A DNA stretch of 8,366 nucleotides from Candidatus Gerdarchaeota archaeon (GTDB taxonomy: Archaea; Asgardarchaeota; Heimdallarchaeia; JABLTI01). The stretch covers positions 1 through 8,366 of the forward strand of contig JAEORJ010000390.1 in the NCBI GenBank assembly GCA_016840945.1, given 5' to 3'. This document shows positions 5,992-8,366 of the stretch, piece after piece. The notes beneath the pieces were generated by a model that was not told the origin of the DNA, did not search any database, and saw nothing but the letters and a program-made list of their open reading frames with translations. Each line of letters opens with the position of its first letter. Position 1 is the stretch's first letter. The translations under genes were made by a program, and so were the position numbers.

Positions 5992-6954
5992 ATCATTTGA
6001 TAGTTTATACGGCAGATAAAATGGTGGAATAATTTCTAAAGAAACGTCAGATGACAGTTGTAAACTATCGATGAATTCTTGCATGTCAGCAATAGAGCTC
6101 TCTTTTGTTTCTCCTGGAATTAATAATCTATTCAATATAACTTCACACGTATCAGGAACTACAACTGAATAGACTTTATAGCCACCATCTATCTTTAGAA
6201 TGCAAATATTCCCTTGACCAAAGTCTCTATCTGAAGGAAGATTAAAAGTTCTATTTGAATTAGAAGTGAGTTGAGTAATAAATTTAGAAGCATCATCAAT
6301 AGCATTAATTCCTTCATCAGGATGAAATGCATGAGCAGATTTTCCAGAAAAAACTATTTTGTAAAGTATTTTTCCCGTCATCCCTATTGGCAATGGATAA
6401 TCACTATTTTTTCCGCTAAAAGGTTCGGAAATAATAATTCCATCAGTTCTTCCCTTACCAAAGAAAGGATTAGTAAGCATTTTCCGAGAACCCAATCCAA
6501 GTCCTTCTTCATCAATTACTGCGGTAAAATGAATTTTGCCGGTAATAGTTTCATTAGAATCTAACAATGCTTTAATCGCAGCTAAATTACATGCTAAACC
6601 GGCTTTCATATCAACAGATCCTAAACCGTAAAGATTACCTGCTTTTTCGCAAGGTAAAAAGGGATCTTCACTCCAACCTTTGCAGATATCTACTGTATCT
6701 AAATGACCGTTAAAGGTTAGTGTTTTACCTTCTTTATCAAATGAATGTTGAGCATAAACATTAGGACGATTTTGTTGGACATCTTCTAATTGTATAGCTA
6801 AACCTAGTTTTTGTAATTCTTGAGCTAGAAAAACAGCTAAATTTTTTTCATTTCCTACTATTGAATTTATTTCAATCATTTCTTCAAGAAGAGTATGAAG
6901 ATATGAATTATCTATAATCAATTTAATCTCATCAAATACATTCTTAGAAGGCAA
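5989..6954 (-). CDS. M20-family hydrolase, truncated product as read (lacks C-terminal metal ligand)
   Basis: This is the 321-residue product expected if the premature stop is obeyed. It contains the N-terminal catalytic lobe: GHLDTVD with His84 and Asp86, GSVDMKAG with the bridging Asp115, IDEEGLG with catalytic Glu149 and metal ligand Glu150, and SEP with Glu177. It also contains the dimerisation lid domain with GKSAHAFHPDEG (204-215, His208). It lacks the final segment with the last metal-ligand His, so it should fold poorly or be inactive. The TTG start is chosen because AAGGA lies 11 nt upstream (6966-6970) and no in-frame ATG lies nearby; the first upstream in-frame stop is about 45 nt further out. 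Transcription probably starts in the 107-bp gap after the transporter terminator. Confidence 0.75.
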   Translation of the reverse strand: MPSKNVFDEIKLIIDNSYLHTLLEEMIEINSIVGNEKNLAVFLAQELQKLGLAIQLEDVQQNRPNVYAQHSFDKEGKTLTFNGHLDTVDICKGWSEDPFLPCEKAGNLYGLGSVDMKAGLACNLAAIKALLDSNETITGKIHFTAVIDEEGLGLGSRKMLTNPFFGKGRTDGIIISEPFSGKNSDYPLPIGMTGKILYKIVFSGKSAHAFHPDEGINAIDDASKFITQLTSNSNRTFNLPSDRDFGQGNICILKIDGGYKVYSVVVPDTCEVILNRLLIPGETKESSIADMQEFIDSLQLSSDVSLEIIPPFYLPYKLSND

Positions 6955-7027
6955 TAATCCAACAATCCTTGTTACTGAGTAATTCTTAATGTTTATTTAG
7001 AAATAATAAGTTTATTAAAAAAATAAT
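6955..7027 (-). promoter_or_regulatory. Leader and likely promoter region of the M20 gene
   Basis: Between the transporter terminator hairpin and the M20 start, the minus strand has TATA-like stretches CTAAATAAAC (6991-7000) and TTTAATAAAC (about 7010-7019). The first would place a start near 6970, just before the AAGGA ribosome site. Both are weak motif matches in AT-rich DNA. Confidence 0.25.
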
Positions 7028-7054
7028 TCATAAGTGAAAATTATTCACTTATGA
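7017..7054 (-). terminator. Hairpin plus T-run terminator of the transporter gene
   Basis: TCATAAGTGAA (7028-7038) and TTCACTTATGA (7044-7054) are perfect 11-bp inverted arms around a 5-nt loop. The structure lies 7 bp past the transporter stop. In the leftward direction it is followed by ATTA and seven T residues (7023-7017), the layout of an intrinsic terminator. The plus-strand side is also T-rich (about 7058-7079), but that lies inside the transporter's 3' coding end. Confidence 0.75.
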
Positions 7055-7061
7055 TGTAATT

Positions 7062-8366
7062 TTATTGTTTTATTTTTTTATCATATAAACCAATATATGG
7101 AGCACGTTCACCTTTATTATATCGTTTATATGGGTCACGAATGAAAGCTATTAAAAGCATCCCTATCAAGAAGAAAAGTAATACACTTGATAAAGCGTAC
7201 CTAAAAGCATGATTGATCGAAGTGAATTTCTTTGTCGCAATCATCACCCCAGAAAAGATCAATGGTGAAACTATAGCTGAAACTCTTCCAGCGATTTTTT
7301 GCACACCATTGTATTGAGCTAATCTTGAAGGCGGTGCTAAAACCATGATGAATTGTCGACCGATAATCCAAATACTACCAAAACCTATACCAATACAGAA
7401 TGCTCCTGCATACATTATCCAATAAGGAAATATGTGTATGATAGTTTGGCCACCAACTATCTCTGTTTTGTAGTGTAATCCTGCAAATATTGTGAAAATT
7501 AATGCTAGGGACCAACCAATTCCACTCAGGATGAAGGACAATCTTGGACCAAGACGTTTTAGAACATAACCTGTTATTATACCAAAAATTATTGATAAAA
7601 TAATTCCAGTAGCGATAATAGCATATGTTTCTAATTGACTTGAGACTCCTACTGCTCCTTCAACTATAGGAACCATATAGAGAATTGTTGTATTAGCTGC
7701 ATCTACTAAGAAAAACCAACCAAGGAAGAATAAAACTGAATTTTTATCCTTAAAAATAGCTTTTAATGATACTCCTAAGTTTTTCATTGATTTCTTCAAA
7801 TTTTCACTGGGTTTTAAATCAGTTGGATTTTCTACTTCTTTATGGAAAAGATAAGGTAAAGACATTACTACTATAACACCTGCAGCAGCTAGACACAACC
7901 AGGGTAAACCACCTATTTTAACATCACCGTAACTTGCATCACCCAATTCCCAGATATTAGTATTAACACTATCCCAAGGAATAGTTACTTTGCTTATTAA
8001 CAAACCTAAACCAATGCCAACCAATGAGCCAAATGCTGCTAATGCTCCACCAACAGCTTGAACCATACTTCTTCTACCAGTTTCAGCAATGAATGGTATT
8101 TGCGAGTCATAGAACATTCTTCCCGATTGATAGCAAAAGTTTGCTATAACAAATAGGAAACTTATCCACCAAAAGTTTTGCCAGGCAGCCATTAAAGCAG
8201 TTGTACCAACCATAATTGATGCGACTATTATTACCGCAGGTTTTCTCTTACCTGTAGTATCTGAGATTGATCCTAATATTGGGCTAATAAAAGCAACCAA
8301 TAAATTAGAAAAGGCCATGAAAATTGAAACTATTAAAAAGGTATTCACATAGGTCCAACCCTGTAA
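7062..8366 (-). CDS. Major facilitator transporter, UMF1/Atg22-like (N-terminus beyond right edge)
   Basis: This multi-helix membrane transporter is read leftward; 434 codons plus stop are visible. GTG at 8348 could be mistaken for the start, but the frame stays open through LQGWTY to the window edge. UMF1-family proteins have a first helix region upstream of this point, so the true start is probably outside. The loop GSISDTTGKRKP (about residues 32-43 as visible) is the MFS motif A between helices 2 and 3. FYDSQIPFIAE and, in the second half, RQFIMVLAPPSRLAQYNG followed by GRVSAIVSPLIF, are the features that point to UMF1/Atg22-like members. About 11-12 hydrophobic segments are separated by a cytosolic Lys-rich central loop (about 175-208) and end in a basic tail. 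Some relatives export amino acids from vacuoles; the substrate here is unknown. It ends in its own terminator, so it is probably not co-transcribed with the M20 gene. Confidence 0.85.
   Translation of the reverse strand, partial: LQGWTYVNTFLIVSIFMAFSNLLVAFISPILGSISDTTGKRKPAVIIVASIMVGTTALMAAWQNFWWISFLFVIANFCYQSGRMFYDSQIPFIAETGRRSMVQAVGGALAAFGSLVGIGLGLLISKVTIPWDSVNTNIWELGDASYGDVKIGGLPWLCLAAAGVIVVMSLPYLFHKEVENPTDLKPSENLKKSMKNLGVSLKAIFKDKNSVLFFLGWFFLVDAANTTILYMVPIVEGAVGVSSQLETYAIIATGIILSIIFGIITGYVLKRLGPRLSFILSGIGWSLALIFTIFAGLHYKTEIVGGQTIIHIFPYWIMYAGAFCIGIGFGSIWIIGRQFIMVLAPPSRLAQYNGVQKIAGRVSAIVSPLIFSGVMIATKKFTSINHAFRYALSSVLLFFLIGMLLIAFIRDPYKRYNKGERAPYIGLYDKKIKQ

Larger units (their letters stand above)
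5749..6954 (-). pseudogene. M20-family metallopeptidase/deacylase gene interrupted by one in-frame stop
   Basis: Read from TTG at 6954 to TAG at 5749, this is one frame of 402 codons including the final stop. That is the normal length for ArgE/DapE/ACY1/CPG2-type M20 enzymes, which hydrolyse N-acyl or amide bonds using two metal ions, usually zinc. The only break is TAA at codon 322 (5989-5991). The 13 codons after it (PLFNALQKAFIHN) run into the C-terminal catalytic-domain segment with no frame change. The interrupted position falls between PYKLSND and PLFNAL, where family members usually have a polar residue, so a GAA or similar codon mutated to TAA is the simplest history. Read-through or a base-calling error are alternatives. 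The exact substrate cannot be assigned; amino-acid biosynthesis or peptide catabolism are both possible. Confidence 0.8.

Noticed and set aside
6271..6564. 97-codon plus-strand frame opposite the M20 gene
   Set aside because: The opposite strand carries clear M20 catalytic motifs over this whole range. The plus-strand product is Ser/Asn/Lys-rich without domain signs.
8346..8348. GTG as the start of the UMF1-like transporter
   Set aside because: The frame stays open to the window edge, and the family needs more N-terminal sequence before the motif A loop, so the gene is better read as truncated by the window.

Overview
The window reads as a low-GC (roughly one third G+C by eye), gene-dense piece of a prokaryotic chromosome. 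I favour an archaeon. Several starts have TATA-like boxes upstream, the operon end has a T-rich tract with no strong hairpin, there is a small Lrp/AsnC regulator, and TTG/GTG starts sit behind AAGGAGG-type ribosome sites. The mix of ABC-2 exporter genes, a PAS-domain protein and a UMF1-type transporter would fit an Asgard-like or related lineage. That placement is inference, since no rRNA or marker gene is present.

Left edge: the start of a PAS-domain protein, probably a sensory/signalling protein, is read leftward off the window. A 239-bp AT-rich divergent promoter region separates it from a rightward four-gene operon (576-5194). The order is ATPase, six-helix ABC-2 permease, second ATPase, second ABC-2 permease. 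The genes abut or nearly abut (0-bp gap, 1-bp TAATG overlap, 3-bp gap), and the internal starts have their own ribosome sites. The layout suggests one exporter built from two different half-transporters. The second permease is unusual: after its six-helix core it carries an extra helix, an acidic extracytoplasmic domain of about 180 residues, and a final helix. The operon ends in a T-rich terminator.

Middle: an Lrp/AsnC-family regulator (5299-5742) follows, with a perfect 17-bp palindrome about 46 bp upstream of its start. It converges, with only 6 bp between stop codons, on an M20-family metallopeptidase/deacylase gene.

The M20 gene (6954-5749) is full length at about 401 codons but is interrupted by one in-frame TAA at codon 322. 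The two halves are in the same frame. The part after the stop holds the C-terminal metal-ligand histidine, so the truncated product should be inactive unless the stop is read through or is a sequence error.

Right edge: a major-facilitator transporter of the UMF1/Atg22-like type is read leftward and is cut by the right window edge. It ends in a clear hairpin-plus-T-run terminator before the M20 gene. No RNA genes, insertion sequences, CRISPR arrays or prophage genes were seen.
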